DNA of 64,000 bases. Origin: Pristionchus mayeri. Its lineage: Eukaryota; Nematoda; Chromadorea; Rhabditida; Neodiplogasteridae. The DNA lies in contig BTRK01000001.1 in assembly GCA_036245805.1 (NCBI GenBank), forward strand, positions 18,111,087 through 18,175,086, read 5' to 3'. The position numbers and the translations under genes were made by a program. Positions 35,001 through 42,547 of the stretch are shown piece after piece; position 1 is the stretch's first letter; each line of letters begins with the position of its first letter. Below the pieces are notes generated by a model. It saw only the letters and a program-made list of their open reading frames with translations. It had not been told where the DNA came from and did not search any database.

Positions 35001-38000
35001 AAATATCGCTCATTGCGGCACCTTTCAGCATAGCTCAACATTTTCTGAAGTAGGTTCTGTATTCTCCTCCAAATATAACACATTTTCGCAATCAATGAAG
35101 ATGGGGTATCATACAAAAAATGTAATCATTTCAATAGCTAACGGATTCGAGGAATACCATTTCTTAATCATAATTTTTTTTCGAGCGCCGTTCGAATTGC
35201 TATCATTTACAAATACTTTTCAAATAGTTCCGCAGTCTGATAGCACAATTAAGCACTTATTTAGACTTGTGAATGATTTTACTTCATAGGAAAAAATATG
35301 GACTCTGCACATTATCTCTCCTTCTATGGCGACATAAAGAATTGTACTGGTTCGTATGCCTAGAAAGGGCATATTTTTCAAAAAAAAGTATTCCTTCAAG
35401 TTTTTATTCCTGAAAGATTAGATATATCTCGATCATCTTTATGTAACTATTTACTTATGTGCCTTAGCTACATATTAAGAAAATTTGGGGACATGGCTCC
35501 TCCAGAGAGTGGACATGATTAAGAATCAAAAGTGGGACAATATTTAATGAACGCCCTGTATAAAAGCGGTCGGTGACCGCTCGTCCTCATTCCTTGAACG
35601 GAGCGACCAATTAGGAATACTCCGAAACAAGCGGCATCTGGCAAGTATGTCCGTGGACAAGGTACCATCGGGTTAATGCTTCCTGGCATCACCTGGTAAT
35701 CAAGATGCAGAGAACGTATCCAATCAAACTCTCCAATATTGAGAGTGTGCTGCCAATGATTGGATGAGCCTTCCATCGTGAGATGGCTCGTCGCCACAAT
35801 TACTCCACGTCACCTCGTTCCGATTCGGAACAACTTGGATTAATGAGGGCGGGAAAGGGCGGGTCTGTAATAGATCCCCTATGCATTATAATAAATATTA
35901 TACTTCAACAAACTGTGTTTGTCTAGCATAATATACAATTATATTACCATAGGGTGATCCATTACAATGCTAGTTCAAATCTACCTTGATCCTGGAACGA
36001 GAGAGGGCAACTTATGTGTACCCGTCAGGTAGAATGTTTCTAGCTTCGCACATATCAGGTCTGCATCGAAATGCATGAACGAATGCCACTGTTCCATACT
36101 TGTTGAATTTACTTCCGATGAGAGAATTCAATTCAACGAAATCTTCAAATTTGAGATTGGAACGATACACGGCCATGTGCATTTCTTCTCCATAGATAGC
36201 CATCAACGTCGGATAGCGTAGATCGCACGCAATTCCGAATGCCCTCGATATCGAGGCAATATCAAGCGTTGATGCATATTCACTATAGAAAACGGCGAGA
36301 ACAATGCGTCTCGCATTCCATTTCGGAACAAGGGAATGTACCCGTGTTTTCATAAACATGACAAACATAGGTTATCAAAACACCATTTGTATTGAGCCAT
36401 AAATAGCCATACGTGCTGAGAACTGTGAAAATTCCCATAAGCATACAGTCGGTATTTCTGAGAAGGAATACTCGAAATGAGAGACCCTTCAAGCATCTTC
36501 CCCTTGTATTAATTGCAAAATATTTGCAAAAATAATGTACTCGCATGACGAGACAAGTTCCGAAAGGAAAATTCGTCCAGCTTATCTAGGTAGATACTTC
36601 ATTAGAAGACACACCTGAGACAGGAATAGTAAACCGAAACGGTTAAGCGTACAAACTCGTGTCGGATAACTCGATATCAACAGCATATCAATTGTTATCC
36701 TTTCTGGAGCAAATTGTGCTGCAGTGATCGATCAATACCGAGATTTAGGAATTCTGGAAAATGTTGTCTATGATAATGGACATCCGGAAAAATTGGATAT
36801 CTCTGATATCGCAGAGGATATTCTAATAAATTCCTATTTCGATCAATAATGCAAGTCCGATAGCTATCGGTGTGCTCAGAGATTGTACGATATGAGAAAT
36901 CTCCCATACAAAACGTCTTAAATGCGTTTTATAGCATGTCCTCAATATGAATTGAGAAACGATGCATGAGGTTCATGACTCCTTGTGACAACATAGTCAA
37001 TATGTCTGTGAACCTTCTGATCACTTATGTGAATTATTTGACCACAGAAAAAGTGATGTATCCTTATATGAGCCCGAAAATGCATATATCGCTCGGCGGA
37101 CATGGATAATCGATATCATGGATGTGATGGAATGGTGCACATCCGATGCTACATCATCAGCTGTATATGAATTAGATATCTCTATCGATTGCCCATAAAG
37201 TAAAAAGAGCATCTTCCATAGGAAGAATGTATTCCCCTGGAATTGAGAATGTCACGATGCGTGACTCACTTCGTTTATGGAAACAAATGTTGCTGGCAGC
37301 ATGAGAAGTGCAGATACTGGGGATATCCCCTCTGTCATTCTCTGGAATTCAAACTCGAGAATTCCTCGAAATCCCACATTGGTTCTCCAGCATCTTACTG
37401 CTGAGTACGGCTGGCGAGCTGAGAATGTCTGAACATTCGTTTGCTTGAGCGCATGCACGGAGCGCCGTGGCTTCCTCCAAGTACCCATAAATCAATTCCA
37501 GATTCAGGGAATCTTGAACCACTGACCGGAATCAGAGAATCACGTCATCGCCATGGTGACGAAAAAGAGTATACGCAATCAGAGTTAGAATGCTAACAAT
37601 GAAGAATCGCGAACGATCGTTCAGATTCTTGCTTGCTTAAATGCTCATCACCCGATGGCACGCCAGGTGGCACGTGTGTCAGTACACAAGCAAGGTGCGT
37701 TGGTGCTTCAAACCATCGATGATTGTTTTGATATGAATCCTCCCTTAGGAGTGATTGGAACAGTACGATGCCTTCTATTCGGAATAGCATCTTGGAAACT
37801 TCGATTGGAAATTTATGTGCACTGCATCGATAGTAGCCGGAGATTCATCGGCACCGCACAAAAACTGATTCCTTGCTGCTGATACATTGAGAGCACTCGG
37901 AACCCGAAGTGAAAATTCACATGTATCATCTCGGCATTGAGATTCGCGACAGCGTATGGATATCAGTGCAGATAGCACGACTGCTCATTGTGTGCGTGCT

Positions 38001-41000
38001 TATCCCGAAGGAGAAAGCATATAGTATGCTGATCTCAAAGGCAGGGGATTACAAGATTGATTGTAATAATGTGTAATCTTTGAGTTAGAGAACTCATTAT
38101 ACTCATTATATGCACAGTGCAAAGGAGAGACATGTATCCTAAAAAATGCGAGACAAATACTTGTACGGAATGTGAACGATACGTTCATGCAATTGCCTAT
38201 CACAAAATAGAGCAATGCCAATTCGTCAGAATTAATGACGAGTAATATGTTGCTGCAGAGATGTCACTGCAGGTGATCAACATAAATCCATTTCAGTGGT
38301 GTTAAACTGTAAGTGCTCTTCTCAACGAATCGAGAAGGAGCAGCCATTTGGGAAGGAAGCATCTTCTACAGTACTTCAGACTTCTGGAAGACTGATGAGT
38401 GCTACCGACCAAGTGAGTGCAACATCCTCCATATTATTCCAAACATTGGGAGGGAGAGTATGCAAGATGCGTAGAACCCGATAATGTCGGGATGCTCCAA
38501 AGGCTACACTAACCAGAAATGGAAGGATGACGTGCCCATGGGCACTACTGTCAAACAGCGATGAAACGCGTTAATCTCTCCATTAGTTTCTCCAGGAGAT
38601 TCCCTCGAAGGGAACTCTGATCTTTAACTCCTCTATCTGATGGAGGTTGCGTGGAGAACGGAAATACCGTACCGCCACGTGCACTGGAGACATCACGAGA
38701 TTGGGCCAACTCGAAAACGGAGAGGCAAAGTAACTGAGATTATTTTGAATTTAATCTCTCGAAACTGCGGAATGGCTGTGGCCTGGGCCAAGCTCAGCCG
38801 CACACAGCTTGCCTCTGAGAGCACCATGCTAACACGTGGTGATCCCTCTCATGTTCAGGCCAAGGAGGCTCGAGGAACTATGAGACAAAAAAAGGCTCTG
38901 TATGGTCTTGTACACCCCGAAGGTATGATGATCCTTCCCTCTTAGAAGCCTATTGGCCAGAGGTTTGAAGGCAAAGGGTGAAGTGGATCCTCCCTTTTTG
39001 ATCTTGTCGATCTTCCTTCGTCATAAACAGGGAATCGAAAGTGATTCCACACTCGTAGAAGCCGAATTTGGCTCGAGATAGGCGGAAGACGAGAAGAGGG
39101 AGGAGGGACACGTTCCATAGAAAGAGTGGAAGGGATCGCCCTAGGCAATTCTAAAGGCGTCAGCAACACGGAATCGATGATGATTCCACTCTCGTAGAAG
39201 CCGAGTTGGCTGGAGATAGGCCGACGACGAGAAGGGAGAGAGGCGGACCTCATCTCCTTCGGAGAGAGAGTGGAGGGGCTCGTCCCCCTCGACAACTCTG
39301 TCGACATCAGCTCGAAGTCGATGCCGATCCCTCTGTTGTAGAAGCCGAATTGGCTAGAGGTAGGCCGACGACGAGAAGGGAGGGGAGGGGCTCGACCACC
39401 CTCGAAGATCTCCACTGCTCCAGCAGGCAATCCTTGTCCTGAGACATCACCAGAGCGCAGGGAGAAGACGAAACTCCTCAGAGCGAAGATAAATAAATGA
39501 GGACGAGCGGTTCCGACCGCTTTTATAGTCGCACTCGCACGTAATGAATCGTAAACAACTTGTTGTTGTCACGTATCCGATTCAATTATCGTTGCATTTG
39601 ACTGCGAACTCTTCGGATTAGTGGAGGAAGAAAGGGAAGCATTGTAATGGATCACCCTATGGTAATATAATGTTGAATGTGCGCAAACCAAAGGTACTTT
39701 TTTTAAATGTTTGTCCGTATAAATTGCGAAGAATCTATTTCCAAGGTGAATGGATTATCTTTATTTACTAAACATATATATCTCATATGTCAATCCATTC
39801 AAAATCTAAACTTCCTTTAAAGTGGCCTCGAGAGATTAATTTTAGGAATCTGAAATTTCTTCAAAAGGCGTGGATGGAATTCTTCTGTTCTCGCCTGATG
39901 TACAGATGGAGGTTAAAGAAACACCAATGGAAATCAAGAATGAGCATATCGATGATTTTGCTGAAATCGAACAACCAATAATCGATGTGAGCTTACTATT
40001 GTTTATTGTGAAATCGGTCGTAATATTGGATTAGAAATATTGGATTTTGTATTGGATTTATTGGATTTTGGATTTTTTTTAAATATTGGATTTTGTATGT
40101 CCTACACCACGCCCCGGAACAATAAATTACGCGTCACAACTTATAATTTCAAACCAATTTCCTATGTTATTATTTCGTTTTTATATTTTTAATGTTAAAA
40201 CAAGGCGTATGCACACTAACTTAATTCAAATAGCAAAAGAATTAAGCAAAATTCATTATTTTACGCGTTTGATGCGCGGTTGAATTACTAGGCTCCGCCC
40301 ATATTTCTGAGCGCCGTGTCTCATTCGTTAATTCTAACATTTCGGAGCGTTTTAATATTGCTATATTCTTTATCTTGCAGATATTCTGTCCATCCACTGG
40401 AACTGCTCGGCCTCTCGATCATTCGACTTCGGTGGAAGAAATGGAGAGGAGTATTGTTGCCGGTACGTTTAATCTATAAAGTTATAGTGTTGCGAGTAAT
40501 TTTCGTTTTCTAGCTGAAAACTGTAACGTTTCTTTTTTTGGTATATCATAAGATCTCGAAAAATTTAAAGAAAAACGGTCCTTTTCTTTTACTCGTGCAA
40601 TGTTTCTACAAATTTTTCCTTTAATAATGTAATTAGACTGCTTCAGATGAGAGGCACTTCCCTTGCCATTACTGTAATCGCTCCTTTTATAATATCGGAG
40701 CTCGATCCATTCACATCCGCGAGAAACATAAGATGCAGGTATCCGATTTCCATATTTCATTACTATATTGCTCGAAGAGATAGTGTCAAGCGTTTCCCCA
40801 CGTGTCTTTTCCCAATAATTCGAATATTTAATTAAATATTATTTATAATCATCCATCTCGTTCAATATTTCGAATACTTCTTTGCAGCCCTACCAGTGTT
40901 TCACATGCAAAAAGAAGTTCTATAGAGTGGCCGATTTGAGAGGCCATCATTCATTGGTCGTATGTCGCAACGCATTTAATGTTCTTGTTTTTAACACCTC

Positions 41001-42267
41001 GTATTTTTAGAATTGGTTTGGTGCGAAACAGTTTTGGGATAGTTAGCCGTGGTTATTGAAGTTATTCTATAACTAGTCAGTCATTGTATGCATTTGTATG
41101 CATAAAAAAGTGAATAAATACGCTTTTTAACTGAATAACTACGCAGCGCCTTAGTATAAATGTATTAAAAATTCACTGTATTGCGAAAATTTGCTTGCTT
41201 CCAGCCTACATGCAAGCCTGGTCCCAAATCGGCATCGAATCTGTTTTCATGCTCATCGTGCAACAAGAAATTCGTCTCACAAGACTATCTTGATAAGCAC
41301 ATGAGACACCATTCCGGTTTGTTTACAATCTTCCATCAAACTCATTCTAAACATGACCACGTGCATATACAAGTTTTAGTATTGGTACCTATTGTGAAAC
41401 ACTGTTCTAATCTTGTTAGCTTTCAGTTAAAAAGCTTTTAAAATGCTCTTACTGCGATCAGTTATTTGGCTCTGTTGGTGATCATTACAATCACATCCAA
41501 TTTGTTCATCTGATGCAGGTATTATTTTCGTTTTGGGGAGTGTTTATATTTGAAATTGCATTGTAGACAACTTATTGTGTTCCATGCTTAGATTAGGAAT
41601 ACTTTCATGTTACATTCTCCCTTCATTTTTATCATTTTATTATCGAAAGTGCATACAGTATTAAGATACTATTCCCAATATGTCATCAAAAATTTAGAAT
41701 TTGGCATTGTAGTCCTACTCGTGTATCACCTGTGGTATGAAATTCGATGGGGACGTTGAGTTGTGGCAGCATCTATGCAATAATGAGGGGCATCGGAGAT
41801 TGGGAGATGAAGAGCAGGTAAAGGAACAACTAATATTTAAAACATGTTCAGAATCTAGCTATCCGTCAATGTGCATCATTTTTTTTTGTAAAAAATAAAC
41901 AACATCAGCTTTAAAGTTTCTTAATTTTGATATACATATGGTCTATGTTCTTCTCAGAGATCGGAAGTGAACAAACTATCTCCGAGGGATGAAATTGACG
42001 TGCTCCATAATTCGATCAGATTGAGCAAGGTGAGCCATGGAGAAGAACAGGATTCCAAGGTTTGTTAAAACTTAAACTATGCATGTACAATTCCTTCAAC
42101 TATCGCGATGAAATAGATGACATTCGTTGAGGTTCTTGAACAGAGACATAGTAAACTTTTCAATGATTTAGTGAAGAAAGAAGAGATGGATGATGAAGAA
42201 CCAGGTAGATCATGTTGTTTTTCTATAATTTTGAAAAAGTTCAGGTCCGTCGTCTGCTCTATGCTAA
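20008..42267 (+). CDS. Gene G: split THAP domain plus five C2H2 exons, with a transposon-filled intron of about 18 kb
   Basis: 5' exons: 20008-20118 (MSSDFHASNGIKEEQ), 20216-20344 (acidic), 21398-21504 (MYCPSSGISRP), 21542-21701 (KCDLCDVITAKFYSTP), 21858-21926 (FCQKH). 3' exons: 39846-39986 (MEVKETPMEIKNE), 40381-40462 (IFCPSTGTARPLD), then one C2H2 finger per exon at 40647-40738, 40888-40959, 41205-41316, 41427-41518 and 41713-41817, then 41958-42059, 42117-42204 (VKKEEMDDEEPG) and 42245-42267 (GPSSALC, TAA). Joining 21542 and 21858 gives CDLC-x47-CQKH, a THAP spacing. The finger at 40888 has HH but no properly spaced second His. The 5' and 3' halves are assigned to one gene because gene F has an acidic exon directly after its second THAP half; the 17.9-kb gap makes this an inference. 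They could be two broken genes. Confidence 0.55.
20407..21370. repeat. Foldback element, about 964 bp, intron of gene G
   Basis: ATATGAGGCCGTTT at 20407 is mirrored by its reverse complement ending at 21370. Long inner stretches also pair, for example GGAATGCACTAAATTTACGT and the sequence around the TCATCGGTGTAAATTGC block. The centre, near 20900, is GC-rich. Reading frames inside it are mirror images and are not taken as genes. The outer sequence CCTAAGAATCGAGCAAG recurs in the element at 51211-51630. Confidence 0.75.
22067..22339. mobile_element. MITE, 273 bp, with 6-bp target duplication
   Basis: Imperfect terminal inverted repeats of about 45 bases start CACGGCCCCTAATTCGTCGA and are mirrored by a sequence ending AGGAGCCGTG. 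The direct repeat AGAGTA flanks both sides (22061-22066 and 22340-22345). It has no coding capacity and lies in the long intron of gene G. Confidence 0.75.
22346..22965 (+). other. Intronic stretch of gene G before the LTR retrotransposon
   Basis: No exon seen. CGGAACGTTTTAATATTGCT at about 22410 closely matches the intron just before the CPSTG cassette exon at 40381 (CGGAGCGTTTTAATATTGCT), so this may be the remnant of a duplicated intron whose exon is gone. The rest is AT-rich. Confidence 0.4.
22966..23697 (-). repeat. 3' LTR of the Ty3/gypsy element
   Basis: It is identical by eye to 31621-32352, at a constant offset of 8655. On the minus strand the LTR begins TGTTAAGGGGATCC next to the polypurine tract. 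Its outer end lacks the final 10 bases (TAATCGTGCA) present in the other LTR. Confidence 0.85.
23698..23711 (-). other. Polypurine tract of the retrotransposon
   Basis: On the minus strand CCAGGAGGGGGGCA lies directly before the LTR start TGTTAAGG, the expected place for plus-strand priming. The same tract occurs at 32353-32366 in the stub copy. Confidence 0.75.
23732..25744 (-). CDS. Ty3/gypsy pol: integrase core and long C-terminal extension
   Basis: A 670-codon frame. It begins just inside the integrase catalytic domain, with the three acidic positions in LSVNDHFTKF, MSDNGTEF and the E of NGLTERFNRT. A region follows that resembles the usual gypsy post-integrase domain (YEGPYRVI). The last roughly 350 residues match no domain I know; they include a Cys-rich patch (GMCPCACDL, and IQCYNCQEC near the end). 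The frame is separated from the upstream part by one in-frame TAA at 25748-25750. The first Met may not be a real start, because the same frame continues upstream of the stop. Confidence 0.8.
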   Translation of the reverse strand: MEVVGIDLIEMSRGKSGGKYILSVNDHFTKFAGAFVLKDKKAESVAESFMNNWVLQGGRTPKTLMSDNGTEFVNQVMAEISKRFEIERRLTLPYHSRANGLTERFNRTIVEIMRRIKMRDEEWEEALPFALYAYNASPHGATGETPAFLMYGRDEKLPCSQIPQANPLYTVDMDVDEYKRRMCWMMERARGTVVAKLETERRKMKEKYDDKHKHNMKVKPVPGDRVYLRVEAKMGDVRKMMDNYEGPYRVIPTSNTTARVVRADDGLESGREKDERVVQWDRLRLVPREEEEEVEVCMVECNINEGKEMNEGHFRTRVKVGSILHPDGICTTCRPTKIGETKLVEDPMLVPWKDKKFSSLRELAAFIDRKEQSKKLDSWELSKAIDESCLEKDVTTLSLKMAYRKGMCPCACDLAKQVALFGVEFEEEETRISDAISEVLARSGKRSSRKKMVVLIPDDSVITTCGGSFREAEGMKYADETEMRKILSDMKGKNLPESLVVLLKKSLGDSMLKLVKKNLLVLAKEEDISIYVTTDLLPKKSDLYTQESINALQECFVLWNSEKKQKNIMIMSPVSGLLEKTYALATLFPVARKESKWLFEQALRHIVYGEVLPPLIGTFVEDHTEEPRRKIARRSQLTMDKKDMSEIQCYNCQECTNLRSQVHESGEAEG
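25748..26875 (-). pseudogene. Ty3/gypsy pol fragment: RNase H and integrase zinc-binding domain
   Basis: A 375-codon frame with the RNase H start ITSDASGNGIGAML, the conserved VDSEALAVYEA, TDHQPL and NVVADALSR, then the HHCC zinc module of integrase (SGHLGTKKL, then CERCLQ). It ends in TAA right before the integrase core, in the same frame. The start is created by a frameshift relative to the RT fragment. In an intact element this would be the middle of one polyprotein. Confidence 0.8.
26775..27140 (-). pseudogene. Ty3/gypsy RT thumb fragment in a shifted frame
   Basis: The middle of this frame continues the reverse transcriptase (FALNMKKCKIMVDEIEYLG, then QSFLGLTGY), whereas its beginning and end are out-of-frame translation. 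One frameshift lies near 27050-27060 and another near 26880. These breaks disable pol. Confidence 0.7.
27038..28948 (-). CDS. Ty3/gypsy protease and reverse transcriptase
   Basis: A 636-codon frame. The N-terminal 100 residues are Gly/Arg-rich (GRGGGYGRGNGFRGGRGRGG). A retroviral-type aspartic protease follows with DTGAEVSLID, then the RT palm with VVLVKKKDGSIRICIDFR, FTVMDLASGFWQVPL and the catalytic YIDD in VVLCYIDDVLIA. It ends at a frameshift shortly after the YIDD motif. It lies just downstream of gag, in a different frame with a short gap, as is common in this group. Confidence 0.85.
   Translation of the reverse strand: MNTFRPPPQTTTMAPNGGDRPMQQPFTPTYQPPANGRGGGYGRGNGFRGGRGRGGGFSQDNRNQSSQQGQGAAGGSNTGNAFALKCEIDDVEDNESREVLEMSQLMDDLNIGEDASFGELGIPCSEDNGGVERNVEPNRLASAVGDQMSDRLEIVDNSGDGMMEVNQVEDPLFIRRSKCVQGEIGGVRVEAVLDTGAEVSLIDKRTVDKMQGVVVMPPSRSYQIKDAQGNPMVTLGVVALYVNMEIGRKCKAGFFVAEKAPAILLERNALAEMGLELREECPQMKRSVDSAVVLRTSFIAPGEMGMVLVGGGLRGQGPKVLISDREEVVEGMNDGDVVVRVPVWNGTDEDLRLEIHDVIGEWQRVKNTPVEDSNNSNDLKVNMIGRSNRRIDWNEIRRNLEVCRNGKLSSRVEAIIKARADVFAVNDDDLGRLKNVSCDVRLSGDAGPIRQKERPVPFALKPALRKLLDKMIAQGVIKRSNSPWLSPVVLVKKKDGSIRICIDFRRVNEVTREDAFPLPLIERILQSLQGKKIFTVMDLASGFWQVPLNERSAEITAFATMGELYEFTVLPFGLNISPAIFQRAMSKVLEDELKKEGRERVVLCYIDDVLIATETVEDHERVLARVLDRLRESNLR
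28982..31423 (-). CDS. Ty3/gypsy gag polyprotein
   Basis: An 813-codon frame beginning at the first ATG after the LTR and primer-binding site. It has an acidic, low-complexity N-terminus with repeated VED and EDHPP motifs, a long charged region likely to form coiled coil (about residues 150-420), a capsid-like segment (WNGSLDRWREFRDAF), and at the end Cys-rich knuckles CDSCGGFGHFRNNCG and CHGCGGVGLSCPRC. It is probably the structural RNA-binding protein of the particle. It appears intact, unlike pol. Confidence 0.85.
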   Translation of the reverse strand: MAGKEQNPSVEDHPPAQAAQVAAPLVEDQLNGLQIEDHPPVEDESGQSSLNPNENEEISGRTQSKNAPVFNGGGNDSVLSVHKNDASTSGMSQNGSTLGRNGGTAGDNLMEIGDDVDPGRNLTDEERGRMSGLHSQRLLAGARADQVGPLTRSQRTALEKSKKTRDAVKRIRMKMDDLKEAAVKREDDVRGGEKGKSEVEKLFSAFRKKADKDLEQIDSALIIIGSGKEQYEGLKASLDAERKRVKEVEEFAEAVQKKLTDERESARVMREEVNSALEGTGSASLNELRAHYDQMCVDKFKRDNDVEVDSEKEDENENDQEDPDMEMRRLVSMELDRVGHETLPAVSDELLRLRAIVEDKNWLIDGMMDAFQVDNQECLIRVVQEAAIEKDQLMAEFARVSAQLDDTLNVYEKCDRERIQSNNELALLKRRQLEKDRSESLPNAHERGTPLLNQSFIADRDQLNERSEIQKLPAPKPHGLLLERQPPLDSRASMWRISGNGEQPDRRMTAGQYPSEIVTANQHVEQSAAEPAQFSFPKMRVVEENEMRSENTRSPVLVSAFDLPPMTKWNGSLDRWREFRDAFLLRFEAKGDYIAKRILPEWLEGKARAEYRALPDEFSGDEKSIQDCLEWIRDRCAGGKMFERLDLDRKLTSLAVNGRRVDVVTDELEHLISKLHPGDLLKQEEERQVKLLRLYQGSKEYIELLKLSRQRKSYDDMKEHLRTVEYVERMEKSSKGAPQGNGRQNNGNKFSNGSNGGFGGMRNRQTCDSCGGFGHFRNNCGTVSAQRRDDAFSYTRRTCHGCGGVGLSCPRCS
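31593..31610 (-). other. Probable primer-binding site
   Basis: On the minus strand TGGGGGCCAAGCCAATTC directly follows the LTR end TGCA. A TGG start complementary to a tRNA CCA end is expected here. The tRNA was not identified. Confidence 0.55.
31611..32352 (-). repeat. Shared LTR: 5' LTR of the full copy and 3' LTR of the stub copy
   Basis: 742 bp, beginning TG and ending CA on the minus strand. It matches 22966-23697 apart from the terminal 10 bases. It is followed to the left by a primer-binding site and gag, and to the right by the polypurine tract and pol end of another copy. Confidence 0.85.
32353..33233 (-). pseudogene. Truncated second retrotransposon copy (end of pol only)
   Basis: This duplicates 23698-24578, including the 277-codon C-terminal part of the pol extension at 32387-33220, with no difference seen. 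It stops at AGA just before the terminal repeat CAGGGTGATCATTAAATATT of the next element. Confidence 0.85.
33234..35558. mobile_element. DNA element with CAGGG termini, split by a nested mariner
   Basis: CAGGGTGATCATTAAATATT at 33234 is mirrored by the complement of CAGGGCGTTCATTAAATATT ending at 35558. Without the inner element (33677-34941 and one TA) it is 1058 bp, with no recognisable coding sequence. The right flank is TA, the left flank is GA, so the left junction with the retrotransposon stub was probably rearranged after insertion. Confidence 0.65.
33677..34941. mobile_element. Nested mariner-like element, 1265 bp
   Basis: Terminal repeats TTAAGTTGTTGCATAAGTCT and TTAGGTTGTTGCATAAGTCC (as complement) continue to TGTCCGATTT and are flanked by TA. 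The length is typical of mariner, but no clear transposase motif was found, so the coding region is degraded or absent. Confidence 0.65.
36012..36368 (-). pseudogene. Possible thioredoxin-fold fragment inside the repeat block
   Basis: A 118-codon frame contains VLAVFYSEYA, then ISRAFGIACDLRYPTLMAIY and MAVYRSNLKFEDFVEL. Order and spacing resemble the second half of a thioredoxin domain (cis-Pro strand YPTL, then Y.G.R..EDFVEF). The CxxC active site is not visible, and the frame upstream is shifted. It may be a captured or decayed gene piece. The match is by eye only. Confidence 0.3.
38990..39425. repeat. Three diverged tandem repeats of about 142 bp
   Basis: GTAGAAGCCGAATTGGCT-like sequence followed by a GATAGGC(C/G)GACGACGAGAAG-like sequence recurs at about 39055, 39196 and 39338. 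On the minus strand the unit translates as a repeating LPSRRRP.SSQ.GFY segment of about 47 residues, inside a 162-codon frame (38942-39430) of unknown nature. Confidence 0.65.
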
Positions 42268-42547
42268 ACTCCCTTTCTCTCTCGTGTGTCCTCTGCTAAT
42301 TAATTTTTTGAATTCTGCTTAAAATAATCTGAAATAAGCACATTCTTGAAATTGTTTTTATTTGTTTTTGCTTTATTCTTTAGTTTATTGATTGTACGAT
42401 AAATCGTTATTTGCATCTACCTTTTCCTGTTTTATATTCAGCCGTATTTTTATCGGCTCATGCATACTTATTCTTAAAGTATCTAGATATTTCAGCGGGC
42501 GGGCATACCGTCTCTTATTATTCCCCAAGGTTAATTTAATTTAAGGC

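Larger units (their letters stand above)
35559..39676. repeat. Unresolved repeat block with interleaved inverted repeats
   Basis: Two inverted pairs overlap without nesting: TATAAAAGCGGTCGG plus CGCTCGTCCTCATT at 35559-35592 against about 39497-39530, and ATTATATTACCATAGGGTGA at 35939-35972 against about 39642-39675. The first resembles a TATA box with its start region. The preceding CAGGG element ends exactly at this TATA. No transposase, polymerase or helicase was recognised between them. The block lies in the long intron of gene G. Confidence 0.45.
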
